A stretch of DNA of 32,533 nt from Pseudoflavonifractor sp. MSJ-30 (GTDB lineage Bacteria > Bacillota > Clostridia > Oscillospirales > Oscillospiraceae): assembly GCF_018918045.1 (NCBI RefSeq), contig NZ_JAHLPU010000024.1, positions 1 to 32,533 of the forward strand. The letters run 5' to 3'. Positions 14,595 through 21,782 of this stretch are shown one piece after another; the stretch's first letter is position 1; each line of letters starts with the position of its first letter. Made by a program: the position numbers and the translations under genes. The notes beneath the pieces are model-generated. The model saw nothing but the letters and a program-made list of their open reading frames with translations, was not told the DNA's origin and made no database searches.

Positions 14595-17315
14595 TTATCC
14601 GTTTTTCGTTTTCCGTTTTTCCAGCTCCGGCTTATAGGCCAGGTATGCGCAGGCGCCGAAGACGACAACGCTGAGCAGGCTGATTTTCCAGCCCAGAGAG
14701 AAGGCTTTGTTCTGATAGCGCAGCCCGATGGTGTGTTCACCCTGGGTCAGGTGGGTGGAAATCATGCAGTTGCCCACCAGGGTGATCTGCGCTTCTTCCC
14801 CGTCTACATAGAGACGCCAGTTGCCGTTCTGGGGAACGGAGGTGTAGAACAGTCCGTCACGGTCACAGGTGATGGTTCCATCGACTTTTATCTGGCGGAA
14901 GGAGGTGATATTCAGGGTGGAGGCGTTCAGAATATCATAGCCCTGGAAGAACAGGTCATTGTCCAGCTGGGCAGCGGTTACCGTCATGGTGCCGGACTCC
15001 CCTTTGTCGCACAGGACCCGGACCTCCACGCTGTCCATGGGGGTCACGTCGCCCACGGCCAGCATCTGGGGCAGACTGATGGTCTCCCGGTACAGCTCCA
15101 CGCCATTGACGCAGACTACAAAGTCGTTCCGCTTGGGCAGATCCAGATTAACGCACACAAAGCCGGAGGACGTGGGGGAGAAAAAGTAGGAGACGTAGGC
15201 GTCGCTGTCGCACTCCGTGTAATTGAGCTTGCCCTGAATGGTGCTGTCTGTCACCTGCGTTCCGTTGCCCAGGGTGACCACCTGGTCTCCCTCAATGGTG
15301 TTCCAAACCTTGCCCTGTAGGCCGGTGGCGGCGGTGAACAGGTCATTCTGCAGCCGGAAAGGTTCGCTTTCCGTGAAATCTGCCTGGGTCAGCGTATCCT
15401 CCGCCAGGAAGCCCAGGGGAAGATAGGCCGTGTTTTTCAGCAGGTACACGTTCTCATAATGGTGTACCTCCTCAAACATGGAGCTGCTGCGGTCCCTGCC
15501 GTCCCGGTCCATCATGTATTTCAGGTCCAGGAACAGGTTGGCCACCGGGGAGCTTTCCTCAAAGCAGTAGCGGTTGTATGTGTTTTTCGCACCGTAGCCC
15601 AGGGCTTTCATAAATTCCGTGATCTTCACATTGGCAGAGCTGGTAAAGGCGGAAATGCCGTTGTAGCCGTTGAGGGCATCGTCATTCAGAGTCTGGGAGT
15701 GGGTGACCTCCGCCCGGTAGAAGGGCTCCTTTTCCCGCTCGGCCATATATCGGAACATGGAAGCGGCGGCTTCCTTCCCCTTGGGATAGTTGGATACGCC
15801 GGTGCCAGGAAAGTACAGGCCGAAGGACAGCAGATTCGCCGCCATTTCCAGTATGACCACCGTCAGCACTGCCCAGCGGGAGTGGACCCGGTAGCAGCTC
15901 TGGCGGTATCTGGCCCGGGAAACTTCCGCGGGCTCTGCCTCATCCGGCAGCTTCACCTTCCGCTTTCCGTAGAGCAGGCAGCCGGTAAAGACAATCAGGA
16001 AGCCGAAGTTATACAGGGCATATACGGGAATCTCCAGAGAGATACCGAAGGCCTCGGCGGTCTGGGTGGAAGCCAGATCGTTGGAGCAGCACAGCAGCGC
16101 TGCCGTAAACAGGGCCGCCGCCGTGATATGCCATACGGAAAACCTGCGCCGCAGCAGCCAGGCCCGGTAGGCCATATACAGCAGCACGAAGCTGTAGAGA
16201 AAGCTGAACCGGTAGGGAATCATATTGGGAAAGTGGAACCCATGCCAGATATAGTCCAGCTGCCGGATGATGAAGCTCAGCATGAAAAACAGCAGCAGAA
16301 ATACACTGCACAGCTTGTCCCGCAGCTTCACTTCCTTTGCAATCAGGAACAGGAAGGCCAGCTCAATGGTGAATACGCCGCAGTAGATGTTGGGCAGGCC
16401 CTCTTTGAAGTTGGGTTCCAGAGCGCCGCCCATATTGCCGGCCACCTGCCGCATGGCATCCAGCAGCCCCTTCCAGGTATTTTCCGAGGCAATGTTCAGC
16501 CGGAAGCCCTTGGGAAAGGCGTTGACACTGGACTGGGTGGTTTGAAGTGCCGCCAGAGTCGGTATCTCCAGAATGGCGGTCATGCCGATGGCAAGCAGGG
16601 AAAACGCCGCGATACGCACCAGATCCAGCCCCGCCCGCCTCCAGCCGGGGAACCGGCAGATCTCGTAGCAGAAGAAGACCAGAGCCACAAAAATGCAGAC
16701 AAAAAAGCCTATATAATAGTTGGCGTAGACCGCGAGGAACAGCGTTATGGTATACAGGAAGAACCGCTTTTCCCGCAGCAGGGAGATTTCTCCAAGAATC
16801 ACCAGGGGCAGCAGAGCGAAGGTATCCAGCCACATGATGTTCCACTGGAAGCCCATGGCCCAGGCGCACAGGGCGTAAAAGGCGCTGAAGGCCACCAGAG
16901 AAAAATCCTTTTTCCCGTAGAGCTTTTGCAGGAACAGGGAGAAGAACATGCCCGCGAACCCCAGCTTGATGGGCATCAAAAGAGAGAAATAGCCCAGCAG
17001 CCATTTTTCGGGGACAAGTACGCTCAGCAGGTTCAGAGGGCTTGCCAGATAATAGGAGATCAGGCCAAGGTAGTCCACGCCCATGCCGATGGACCAGCTG
17101 TAGAGCAGACTCTGCCCCTGCCGCAGGCTGCGGCGGAAGGCTACGAAGAAGGGATAATACTGATGGTACATATCCGAATACAGCATGGATGTCTTGCCGA
17201 AGGGAATATAGCCGCTGATGAGCATGACCACCAGCATCCCCACACAGGGGAAGGCAAAGGACAGCGCCGTAAAATTCCATTTCCATTTCCGAGACGCCGG
17301 ATCAGGCAGTTTCAT
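14595..17315 (-). CDS. YfhO-family membrane protein
   Basis: 906 residues of the YfhO family, large polytopic proteins related to GT-C type glycosyltransferases. In Bacillus and Listeria relatives act in glycosylation of teichoic acids, so a role in decorating a cell-wall polymer is likely but not proven here. After the first helix comes the loop SMLYSDMYHQYYPFFVAFR, with acidic residues facing outside as in GT-C enzymes. About a dozen hydrophobic segments fill residues 15-480, then a long extracytoplasmic beta-rich region (about 500-870), then a final helix GWKISLLSVVVFGACAYLAY. The start at 17315 has GGGAGG about 8 bases upstream. It stands alone between a promoter and a terminator. Confidence 0.88.
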   Translation of the reverse strand: MKLPDPASRKWKWNFTALSFAFPCVGMLVVMLISGYIPFGKTSMLYSDMYHQYYPFFVAFRRSLRQGQSLLYSWSIGMGVDYLGLISYYLASPLNLLSVLVPEKWLLGYFSLLMPIKLGFAGMFFSLFLQKLYGKKDFSLVAFSAFYALCAWAMGFQWNIMWLDTFALLPLVILGEISLLREKRFFLYTITLFLAVYANYYIGFFVCIFVALVFFCYEICRFPGWRRAGLDLVRIAAFSLLAIGMTAILEIPTLAALQTTQSSVNAFPKGFRLNIASENTWKGLLDAMRQVAGNMGGALEPNFKEGLPNIYCGVFTIELAFLFLIAKEVKLRDKLCSVFLLLFFMLSFIIRQLDYIWHGFHFPNMIPYRFSFLYSFVLLYMAYRAWLLRRRFSVWHITAAALFTAALLCCSNDLASTQTAEAFGISLEIPVYALYNFGFLIVFTGCLLYGKRKVKLPDEAEPAEVSRARYRQSCYRVHSRWAVLTVVILEMAANLLSFGLYFPGTGVSNYPKGKEAAASMFRYMAEREKEPFYRAEVTHSQTLNDDALNGYNGISAFTSSANVKITEFMKALGYGAKNTYNRYCFEESSPVANLFLDLKYMMDRDGRDRSSSMFEEVHHYENVYLLKNTAYLPLGFLAEDTLTQADFTESEPFRLQNDLFTAATGLQGKVWNTIEGDQVVTLGNGTQVTDSTIQGKLNYTECDSDAYVSYFFSPTSSGFVCVNLDLPKRNDFVVCVNGVELYRETISLPQMLAVGDVTPMDSVEVRVLCDKGESGTMTVTAAQLDNDLFFQGYDILNASTLNITSFRQIKVDGTITCDRDGLFYTSVPQNGNWRLYVDGEEAQITLVGNCMISTHLTQGEHTIGLRYQNKAFSLGWKISLLSVVVFGACAYLAYKPELEKRKTKNG

Positions 17316-17350
17316 AGATGGACCTCCCGGTTTTTTATCGATAATACATT

Positions 17351-17379
17351 ATTTTACCACATTTTCCCCGGAAGGTAAA
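17351..17379 (-). promoter_or_regulatory. promoter of yfhO
   Basis: Minus strand TTTACC (17379-17374), a 17-bp spacer and TAAAAT (17356-17351), upstream of the start at 17315. Confidence 0.65.
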
Positions 17380-17423
17380 GGCGAAAACCGTCCGCAGGTG
17401 CTTAAATTTTTATGAATAGCGCA

Positions 17424-17450
17424 AAATGCCGCACCCATGCCGGGTGCGGC
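17424..17450 (-). terminator. terminator of the PH-domain gene
   Basis: Minus strand GCCGCACCC, loop GGCAT and GGGTGCGGC, followed by ATTTTGC. The stem is strong and the T-tract short. Confidence 0.75.
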
Positions 17451-17468
17451 GGAGCAAATTTCAGCAGC

Positions 17469-17894
17469 TCAATCCAGCGCTTCCGCGTCGGCGTCGCCGT
17501 GATCGTGGTGGCAGCAGCAGTCGTCACCCTTGTCGTCCATGTTGGTCAGCTCGTTGACGCGGACCTGCCGGTGGAGCTTCATCTCCTCCACATGCTTGTG
17601 GAGCATTTCTTTTACGGCGACGGGATCCTTGATGTTTTTCATCACCAGATTGGGGCAGGTTTTGTCTGTGGACATGACCGTTACGGTGCCCACGCCCAGC
17701 ATCCGCTGCAGAAGGTTCCGGCTTGTACTGATATCCCGGACGCGGTACAGGAGGACCTCATCGTCCTGCACGTTCAGAAAGCCTTTGGACAGAAACAGCC
17801 GGTCCTCTGAGAGCATATACCGGGTAAAGGACAGGGGCATTCCCAGAAAGCGCTTGCGGTCTTTCCAAAGGTACACGATTTTTTCTTTTTTCAT
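17469..17894 (-). CDS. small PH-domain protein with Cys/His-rich tail
   Basis: 141 residues. Residues about 5-105 look like a bacterial PH (YdbS/DUF304-like) domain: WKDRKRFLGMPLSFTRYMLS, SKGFLNVQDDEVLLYRVRDI, then LQRMLGVGTVTVMSTDK. Unlike membrane-bound relatives it has no hydrophobic helix. The C-terminus is unusual: after NELTNMDDKGDD comes CCCHHDHGDADAEALD, a compact set of cysteine, histidine and aspartate that could bind metal (inference). The start at 17894 has GGAGGGA upstream and a consensus promoter that overlaps the end of the spoIVA gap. Function unknown; the PH call is moderately firm. Confidence 0.75.
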   Translation of the reverse strand: MKKEKIVYLWKDRKRFLGMPLSFTRYMLSEDRLFLSKGFLNVQDDEVLLYRVRDISTSRNLLQRMLGVGTVTVMSTDKTCPNLVMKNIKDPVAVKEMLHKHVEEMKLHRQVRVNELTNMDDKGDDCCCHHDHGDADAEALD

Positions 17895-17919
17895 AGACGA
17901 TCCCTCCTTGCTTTTCTAT

Positions 17920-17948
17920 ATTTTACTATTGTGCGGCGGGAATGTCAA
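17920..17948 (-). promoter_or_regulatory. consensus promoter of the PH-domain gene
   Basis: Minus strand TTGACA (17948-17943), a 17-bp spacer and TAAAAT (17925-17920), lying in the 57-bp gap after spoIVA. It makes the small gene independent of sporulation control. Confidence 0.85.
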
Positions 17949-17951
17949 GAA

Positions 17952-19415
17952 TTATAGGATAATGCACACAAGCCCCGTGGCTCCCTCATTGACGATGCGG
18001 CCCAGGGTGCCCCGGAACTTGCCCCGTACATCTTCGGGAAGCCGGATGAGCTTGGCGCTGAGCCCCTCCTGAATAAGGTCATATACGGATTTTCCAAAGA
18101 TATTGCTCTGCCAGAGCTTTTCCGGCTCCTGACTCCGCAGGTAGTCGATAAGCTCTCTGGATTGCTCCTCGCCGCCCACCATGGGGCTGATCTCCGTATC
18201 GATGTCCACCCGGATCAGGTGGATGGAAGGGGCTTTGGCCCGGAGTTTTACGCCGTAGCTGCCGTTTTTCCGGAGAATCTCCGGCTTTTCCAACCGGATT
18301 TCCTCCGGCGAGGGACTGACAACCCCATAGCCCGTGGCCTTGACCGCACTCAGGGCATCCGACAGCCGGTCGTATTCCCGTTTGGCCTGGGTCAGTTGGG
18401 TCAGCAGATCCATGAGCTGGGCGTCGCTTTCAATGGGCAGCCCCGCCCGGGCACTGAGGATTTCATAGAACAGGGATTCCGGGAAGGTCAGAGCACAGTC
18501 TACCCGGCCGCTGCCGGGATCCACGGACCGCAGGGCGTAGTCCTGTACCTGGGGCAGGTCCCGCAGCCCTGCCAGAGACTGTTCCGCCTGACCCAGAGTT
18601 GTGATTTTCCCCGCGGAATCCAGAAGCGCGGCGTAAAGGGCCGCTTTGACAGGGTGCTCCTGCTCCAGCGCGTCCATCCACCGGGGGAGAAACACCCGAA
18701 GGGCCGTCATGGGAAAGCTGTAGAGCATGGCCCCCAGGAGCCTGGCGATGCCTCCGCTGTCCAAAGCCTGGCAGTCAAGCACCATGGCGTTCATGCTGAA
18801 TTCCTGATCCAGCGAGGCTTTTACCGACTTGGCCCATTCGCCCTCCGGCTCCCGGCTGTTGATGATGACAAGAAAGGGCTTGCCTGTGGCGCGCATATCG
18901 GAGATGGCCTTCTTCTCCGCCTGAATATAGTCCTCCCGGGGGATATCCGTCACGGTGCCGTCGGTGGTTACCACCAGCCCAATGGTGGCGTGGCCCTCCA
19001 TGACCTTTTTGGTGCCAAGCTCCGCCGCCTGGGTCATGGGAATTTCCCGGTCAAACCAGGGCGTGGTCACCATTCTGGGCTGGCCGTCCTCCTGGGCCCC
19101 CATGGCGCCGGGGATCATATACCCTACGGAGTCGATCATGCGGACGCGCAGCTTTGTCTTGCCGTCCGGGGATACCTCCACGGCCTCCTCCGGGACGAAC
19201 TTCGGTTCCGCCGTCATAATGGTCTTGCCGGAGGCGCACTGGGGCAGTTCATCTCTTGCCCGCTCCGCCCGGAAGGGGTCCTCCATGGCGGGGATCACCA
19301 GTTCCTCCATGATCCGCTTGACCAGCGTGGATTTCCCGGTACGAACCGGCCCCACCACGCCGATGTAGATATTGCCGCCGGTTCTGGCAGCGATATCCTG
19401 ATAAATGGTTTCCAT
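17952..19415 (-). CDS. spoIVA: stage IV sporulation protein A
   Basis: 487 residues (B. subtilis SpoIVA has 492). SpoIVA is an ATPase that polymerises on the forespore outer membrane to form the basement layer of the spore coat. The Walker A loop GPVRTGKST is at residues 22-30; the G2/G3-like SVGYMIPGAMG follows; a middle domain and the conserved C-terminal membrane-targeting end GATGLVCIIL complete the protein. ATG 19415 is chosen because AGGAGG lies 8 bases upstream and METIYQDIAARTGGNIYIGV is the family N-terminus; an in-frame extension further upstream has no support. It shows that the organism belongs to an endospore-forming lineage. The expected control is sigma-E. Confidence 0.97.
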   Translation of the reverse strand: METIYQDIAARTGGNIYIGVVGPVRTGKSTLVKRIMEELVIPAMEDPFRAERARDELPQCASGKTIMTAEPKFVPEEAVEVSPDGKTKLRVRMIDSVGYMIPGAMGAQEDGQPRMVTTPWFDREIPMTQAAELGTKKVMEGHATIGLVVTTDGTVTDIPREDYIQAEKKAISDMRATGKPFLVIINSREPEGEWAKSVKASLDQEFSMNAMVLDCQALDSGGIARLLGAMLYSFPMTALRVFLPRWMDALEQEHPVKAALYAALLDSAGKITTLGQAEQSLAGLRDLPQVQDYALRSVDPGSGRVDCALTFPESLFYEILSARAGLPIESDAQLMDLLTQLTQAKREYDRLSDALSAVKATGYGVVSPSPEEIRLEKPEILRKNGSYGVKLRAKAPSIHLIRVDIDTEISPMVGGEEQSRELIDYLRSQEPEKLWQSNIFGKSVYDLIQEGLSAKLIRLPEDVRGKFRGTLGRIVNEGATGLVCIIL

Positions 19416-19432
19416 AGCCAGCCTCCTCCTTC

Positions 19433-19471
19433 GGCAGGAGCGATCCTGCCATGGTTTGGTTTCATGGTATG
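19433..19471 (-). promoter_or_regulatory. possible sigma-E promoter and leader hairpin of spoIVA
   Basis: Minus strand CATACCAT (19471-19464) is close to the sigma-E -10 consensus CATACAAT, but the -35 region is a poor match. Between it and the AGGAGG site lies a GGCAGGA/TCCTGCC hairpin (19433-19450). Confidence 0.35.
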
Positions 19472-19555
19472 TAGCTGCTCCAACGGTTAGAACATGGCCA
19501 ATCCGGTATCTTTTCCGGAAAAATAATCTTTCTAAGAAATCCTGCAAAATAATGT

Positions 19556-19584
19556 TTGACAAATCGGGAAAAAGCCTATATAAT
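19556..19584 (+). promoter_or_regulatory. perfect-consensus sigma-A promoter of yceD-rpmF
   Basis: TTGACA (19556-19561), a 17-bp spacer and TATAAT (19579-19584): both hexamers are exact. It fits a gene pair needed for ribosome supply. Confidence 0.92.
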
Positions 19585-19616
19585 ACGTTAGCACGACTTT
19601 GAGAGGGGGGAAGATT

Positions 19617-20117
19617 ATGCTGTTGGGGCTTTCCAAGATCATTGACTGTCCCGGCGCGTCTCTTCCCTTTTCCACCAGCGTGGATCTGAGCGATCTTCGC
19701 TACGGTGTCAGCTTCCCGGTTTCCGAACCGGTCCAGGCAGAAGGAACCGTGCGCAATACCGCGGGTGTTCTTGTTATGCAGGGCAGCCTCCATACCACGA
19801 TCCACGGCATTTGCGACCGGTGCGCCGGAGAGTTTGACCGAAAGGTCGAGTTTCCCATTGACGTTGTCCTTGTGACGGAGCTGGCCAGCGAAGAAAACGA
19901 AGACGAGTGGGTATTCCCTCTGGAGGGAGACAGCGCCGATCTGGATGACATTGTGCGGACTGTGTTCGTGCTGAATCTGGATTCCAAGCTGCTTTGTAAG
20001 GAGGATTGCAAGGGGATTTGTCCCAAGTGCGGCAAAAACCTGAACGATGGTCCCTGCAATTGCCGGAAGGAGCTCGATCCCCGATTTGCTGCTTTAGAGC
20101 AGCTTCTTGAGAAGTAA
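19617..20117 (+). CDS. yceD: YceD/DUF177 protein
   Basis: 166 residues of the DUF177 (YceD, Duf177A) family, which is encoded next to rpmF in most bacteria and in plants is linked to 23S rRNA accumulation. Cysteine pairs are visible at CDRC (mid-protein) and in the C-terminal CKEDCKGICPKCGKNLN, which is the usual zinc-knuckle-like ending. An acidic segment (ASEENEDEWVFPLEGDSADL) is typical. The start is ATG 19617, with GAGAGGGGGGAAG upstream. It is followed after 47 bp by rpmF with its own strong ribosome binding site. Confidence 0.92.
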   Translation: MLLGLSKIIDCPGASLPFSTSVDLSDLRYGVSFPVSEPVQAEGTVRNTAGVLVMQGSLHTTIHGICDRCAGEFDRKVEFPIDVVLVTELASEENEDEWVFPLEGDSADLDDIVRTVFVLNLDSKLLCKEDCKGICPKCGKNLNDGPCNCRKELDPRFAALEQLLEK

Positions 20118-20164
20118 ATCCATATTGATGCTGTGAAAAGCAGTTCTACCAAGGAGGTGTCACC

Positions 20165-20350
20165 ATGGCTGTCCCTAAGTGTAAAGTGTCCAAGGCCCGC
20201 CGCGATAAGCGCCGTGGCTCCAACTGGAAGCTCTCCGCTCCCAGCGTTGCGGTTTGCCCCAAGTGCGGTGAGCCCGTAATGCCCCACAGAGCTTGCAAGG
20301 CTTGCGGCACCTACAATGGCCGTCAGGTTCTGGCTGTTGAGGCTGAGTAA
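20165..20350 (+). CDS. rpmF: 50S ribosomal protein L32
   Basis: 61 residues, a clear L32: MAVPKCKVSKARRDKRRGSN at the N-terminus and a four-cysteine zinc ribbon (VCPKCGEPVMPHRACKACG) showing the zinc-binding C+ form of the protein. The ribosome binding site AAGGAGGTG is almost fully complementary to 16S rRNA. It is co-transcribed with yceD and followed by an intrinsic terminator. In many Firmicutes plsX-acpP follow; here they do not. Confidence 0.98.
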   Translation: MAVPKCKVSKARRDKRRGSNWKLSAPSVAVCPKCGEPVMPHRACKACGTYNGRQVLAVEAE

Positions 20351-20368
20351 GGCAAAAGCAGGAAACAC

Positions 20369-20400
20369 AGAGGAAGGTCTTGATTGCCTTCCTCTTTTTC
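20369..20400 (+). terminator. intrinsic terminator after rpmF
   Basis: AGAGGAAGG (20369-20377) pairs perfectly with CCTTCCTCT (20387-20395), followed by TTTTC. Confidence 0.9.
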
Positions 20401-20542
20401 CTTTTAACGGCACGCGGATACTTTGATTTCCCAAATGAAACAGAAAGTATAATCATTTTCAATTTATCCGCCCATTTCTTTGCAGTCTGCGAAGGAATGG
20501 GTGAAAACTTGCCCCCGAAGCTGGTCGGTTGAATACTGCGCA
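20401..20542. other. non-coding gap before the attenuator-like leader
   Basis: AT-richer sequence between the rpmF terminator and the next promoter. I see no gene and no strong structure in it. Confidence 0.5.
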
Positions 20543-20571
20543 TTGACAAGCCCTTTTGAATATGTTACCAT
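20543..20571 (+). promoter_or_regulatory. promoter of the leader/phosphorylase/methyltransferase/MBL cluster
   Basis: TTGACA (20543-20548), a 17-bp spacer and TACCAT (20566-20571). The transcript should start near 20578, giving a leader of about 160 nt before the first full gene. Confidence 0.7.
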
Positions 20572-20604
20572 GTTGCCAGAAATAAATGAGAGGAGCGATA
20601 ATTT

Positions 20605-20670
20605 ATGATGCTTATGATGTGCAATGCACAGTATTTTGTCCGAAGTTTCGCTCCCTGCTCTTTTGTCTGA
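20605..20670 (+). CDS. candidate 21-residue Met-rich leader peptide
   Basis: A mini-ORF, MMLMMCNAQYFVRSFAPCSF plus V, with AGGAG at 20591-20595 spaced 9 bases from ATG 20605 and stop TGA at 20668. Four of the first five codons are ATG. It lies between a sigma-A promoter and an intrinsic terminator that precedes the next gene by about 20 bases, the usual layout of a transcription-attenuation leader. Its ribosome binding site (GGAGCGA, 20592-20598) is perfectly complementary to TCGCTCC (20648-20654) inside the same ORF, so translation and RNA folding should compete. The Shine-Dalgarno and spacing are good, but the coding status rests on layout only; a chance ORF remains possible. Confidence 0.45.
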   Translation: MMLMMCNAQYFVRSFAPCSFV

Positions 20671-20691
20671 TTTTTGGCTTTTCGCAGATGC

Positions 20692-20717
20692 AGTGCAGAC
20701 TTCAGTCTGCACTTTTT
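20692..20717 (+). terminator. intrinsic terminator in leader (candidate attenuator)
   Basis: AGTGCAGAC (20692-20700), loop TTCA and GTCTGCACT (20705-20713), ending in five T. It stands between the promoter and the first gene with no room for another promoter, so downstream genes need read-through. TGCAATGCA (20620-20628) can pair with TGCAGTGCA (20689-20697), with one mismatch, as a possible antiterminator. Confidence 0.75.
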
Positions 20718-20736
20718 GCTATTTGGGGAGGTATAT

Positions 20737-21129
20737 ATGAGCCTATTTGACACATTCGATCCGGATTCTGAAGAACTGATAGAGGTCAGCCGGCAGCGCT
20801 CTTTCCGCGAGGTGGAGGATTTTCCGGAGATCGTGGAGGAGCTCCATCTGCCCTGTGTTTCCGGCAGGGTGTGGACGACCGATGCATTTTACCGGGAAAC
20901 CCGGAGCAACATGGAAAAACGCAAAGCCGACGGCTGCATTGCAGTAGACATGGAGTGTGCCTCCGTCATGGCAGCAGGTCAATTCAGAGGGGTCCCGGTC
21001 TATCAGTTCTTCTACGCCGATGATTGCCTGGACGGTGAGAAATGGGAACCCCGCACGCTGGGTGCAAGACCCGCCTCCAGCCACGAAAAATATCTGCGAA
21101 TTGCCCTGGAAATTGCAGCGAGGTTATGA
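20737..21129 (+). pseudogene. nucleoside phosphorylase with large internal deletion
   Basis: 130 residues. The start MSLFDTFDPDSEELI is the N-terminus, and VWTTDAFYRETRSNMEKRKA through DMECASVMAAGQFRGVPVYQ is the C-terminal third, of a PNP_UDP_1-type nucleoside phosphorylase that in Clostridia normally has about 240-250 residues. The two parts are joined in frame at about residues 27-35 (EDFPEIV to EELHLPC), so roughly 110-120 residues carrying the glycine-rich phosphate site and central sheet are missing. The kept part includes the Met-Glu ribose-binding motif. A catalytically active enzyme is unlikely. The reading frame, ribosome binding site (GGGGAGG, 6 bases from ATG 20737) and coupling to the next gene (ATGA overlap) are intact, so it may still be translated. 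Confidence 0.75.
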
Positions 21130-21764
21130 AGATGCGTCAAAATTTCTGGCAAGAATCCTGGAAAGCCGTCAACCGGGATCGCATTGCGGAATACGGCAAG
21201 GCCGTCTCCCCTACACCGGATAAGATCATCGGGATTTTGCAAAACTACCATGCGAAATCAGTGTGCGATGCCGGGTGCGGATGCGGAATTTATGCTGCAA
21301 AGCTGCTTGCAAGCGGCTTCACAGTGGATGGTTTTGATCTTTCAACGGACGCGGTCGAAATTGCCAGGGAGCATGCACCCACTGCCAGATTAAAAACGGC
21401 AGAGGTTTGCAGCACTGGATACCCCTCCGGCTGTTTTGATGCCATTGTATGCAGGGACGTGCTGGATCACATTGGGAAGCAGGATGCAGAACTTGCCATA
21501 CCGGAACTGCTTCGCATTCTGAAGCCGGGCGGGATTTTAATTGCCACGCTGGATGCCCCGGACGAAGAATATTGCCGGGAGCCCCATGCCGTAAATGCAG
21601 ACGGCGATTTCGTCTATACCGGCGGAAAATGGACGGGGATGGTCTTTCATCCGTACAGCCGGGAGGAAATCATGCAGATCATCCCTCCATCCGTCCGGCG
21701 GGAGATCATGGAGGACGGCGACGGCTTTTTGGCTGTCCTGTATCACGGAAATCCGGACAGATAA
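21126..21764 (+). CDS. class I SAM-dependent methyltransferase
   Basis: 212 residues, Rossmann-fold methyltransferase of the small-molecule (UbiE/Methyltransf_11) kind. Motif I is VCDAGCGCGIYAAKLL (about 46-61); the acidic end of beta2 is VDGFDLSTDAVEIA; motif post-I/IV is FDAIVCRDVLDHI; and LLRILKPGGILIATLD is the conserved post-motif. The substrate cannot be told from sequence. The start at 21126 overlaps the phosphorylase stop (ATGA), so translation is coupled. It is followed after 18 bp by the MBL-fold gene. It lacks the binding modules of rRNA or DNA methyltransferases. The enzyme class is firm and the role unknown. Confidence 0.88.
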   Translation: MKMRQNFWQESWKAVNRDRIAEYGKAVSPTPDKIIGILQNYHAKSVCDAGCGCGIYAAKLLASGFTVDGFDLSTDAVEIAREHAPTARLKTAEVCSTGYPSGCFDAIVCRDVLDHIGKQDAELAIPELLRILKPGGILIATLDAPDEEYCREPHAVNADGDFVYTGGKWTGMVFHPYSREEIMQIIPPSVRREIMEDGDGFLAVLYHGNPDR

Positions 21765-21782
21765 AGATGGAGGGCAATGGAC

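Noticed and set aside
15459..17378. Plus-strand open frame opposite yfhO
   Set aside because: Gln/His/Gly-rich translation without family features, no ribosome binding site, and the opposite strand encodes a standard YfhO protein.
19416..19805. In-frame N-terminal extension of SpoIVA
   Set aside because: It would overlap the divergent yceD promoter and gene; AGGAGG and the family N-terminus place the start at 19415.
20578..20690. Purine or SAM riboswitch in the leader before the phosphorylase remnant
   Set aside because: I could not find the conserved cores of purine, preQ1 or SAM riboswitches; the leader is better explained by a mini-ORF and alternative pairings.
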